From Flavobacteriales bacterium (GTDB lineage Bacteria; Bacteroidota; Bacteroidia; UBA10329): a stretch of 6,510 bases of DNA. Position 1 is the stretch's first letter, and each line of letters begins with the position of its first letter. Both the position numbers and the translations under genes were made by a program. The DNA lies in contig DMRV01000300.1 in NCBI GenBank assembly GCA_003456455.1, positions 886-7,395 on the forward strand. The letters run 5' to 3'. The notes beneath the pieces are model-generated. The model saw nothing but the letters and a program-made list of their open reading frames with translations, did no database searches and was not told the origin of the DNA. Shown piece by piece: positions 6,139-6,510 of this stretch.

Positions 6139-6510
6139 TCAATAGAAAACTGTCATTTCCTCCAAACTTTTTCGTTTCAGAGTAGGTACCTCTGCATCAT
6201 TTGCGGCATAGCCTACCGGTATAAGTAGGAATGGTTTTTCGTTGACGGGTCTATCGAGCACTTTGGTTAAAAAATTCATTGGGCTGGGTGTGTGCGTAAG
6301 TGCCGCCAGCCCGGCATTGTGTATGGCTGCAAGCAAAAAACCTGTGGCCAAGCCCACGCTTTCTGTTGCGTAATAATTGTTCTTCTTTTCGCCACCAACC
6401 AACTCATATGAACGCTTCATGACTATAATAAGCCATGGGGCAGTTTCCAAGAAAGGCTTAATGTGGTCCGTTCCAAATGCCTCAAGGTCTTTTAACCATC
6501 GTTCTGACAT
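6139..6510 (-). CDS. Nitroreductase-family FMN protein, C-terminal part (5' end outside window)
   Basis: The visible 123 residues are the C-terminal part of a nitroreductase-fold flavoprotein, closest in pattern to the branch that includes iodotyrosine deiodinase-like enzymes. Members are cytoplasmic FMN proteins that use NAD(P)H to reduce varied substrates; the substrate cannot be told here. Supporting motifs are KPFLETAPWLIIVMKRSY (18-35), ESVGLATGFLLAAIHNAGL (50-68), LTHTPSPMNFL (71-81), which helps bind FMN, and the ending RPVNEKPFLLIPVGY...AEVPTLKRKSLEEM (87-120). Relatives are about 220 residues, so roughly 100 N-terminal residues, including the first FMN-binding arginines, should lie beyond the edge. 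The Met at 6508-6510 is probably internal. The TGA at 6139-6141 lies 35 bases before the secreted protein's ATG, with no terminator between, so co-transcription is possible. Confidence 0.85.
   Translation of the reverse strand: MSERWLKDLEAFGTDHIKPFLETAPWLIIVMKRSYELVGGEKKNNYYATESVGLATGFLLAAIHNAGLAALTHTPSPMNFLTKVLDRPVNEKPFLLIPVGYAANDAEVPTLKRKSLEEMTVFY

Overview
The window looks like a chromosomal housekeeping segment from a Bacteroidota bacterium, most likely Flavobacteriales or a close relative; the genus cannot be read from the sequence. The support is the gene order acpP-fabF-rnc-(IPExxxVDY protein)-pyk, the IPExxxVDY family itself, start codons preceded by A/T-rich leaders without Shine-Dalgarno motifs, a TAnnTTTG-type -7 promoter box before acpP, and a secreted protein with the N-terminal module common in Bacteroidota surface proteins.

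Layout. Positions 1-151 hold no convincing gene, only the probable acpP promoter with a small palindrome beside it. The + strand then carries acpP (152-388), an intergenic stretch with two inverted repeats (394-407 and 416-453), fabF (468-1721), rnc (probable TTG start, 1732-2451), a small gene of the IPExxxVDY family (2515-2982) and pyk (2982-4406, sharing one base with the gene before it). A perfect 32-base palindrome (4468-4499) serves as a shared terminator for pyk and for the convergent gene on the other strand. The - strand holds a large secreted modular protein (start 6103, end 4520) and, upstream of it, the 3' part of a nitroreductase-family gene (6139-6510) whose 5' end is outside the window.

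Function. AcpP and FabF are the acyl carrier and a condensing enzyme of type II fatty acid synthesis. RNase III processes double-stranded RNA. Pyruvate kinase makes the last ATP of glycolysis and pyruvate, the precursor of the acetyl units used by AcpP/FabF. The IPExxxVDY protein has no established function, but it sits tightly between rnc and pyk and shares the pyk stop/start overlap. The - strand pair appears unrelated to this cluster.

I see no mobile element, CRISPR array, tRNA, rRNA or obvious new system. The points most worth a second look are the acpP-fabF intergenic hairpins, the rnc start codon, the uncharacterised IPExxxVDY gene, the K+-independent signature of the pyruvate kinase, and the modular secreted protein with its conserved C-terminal domain but no recognisable type IX sorting tail.
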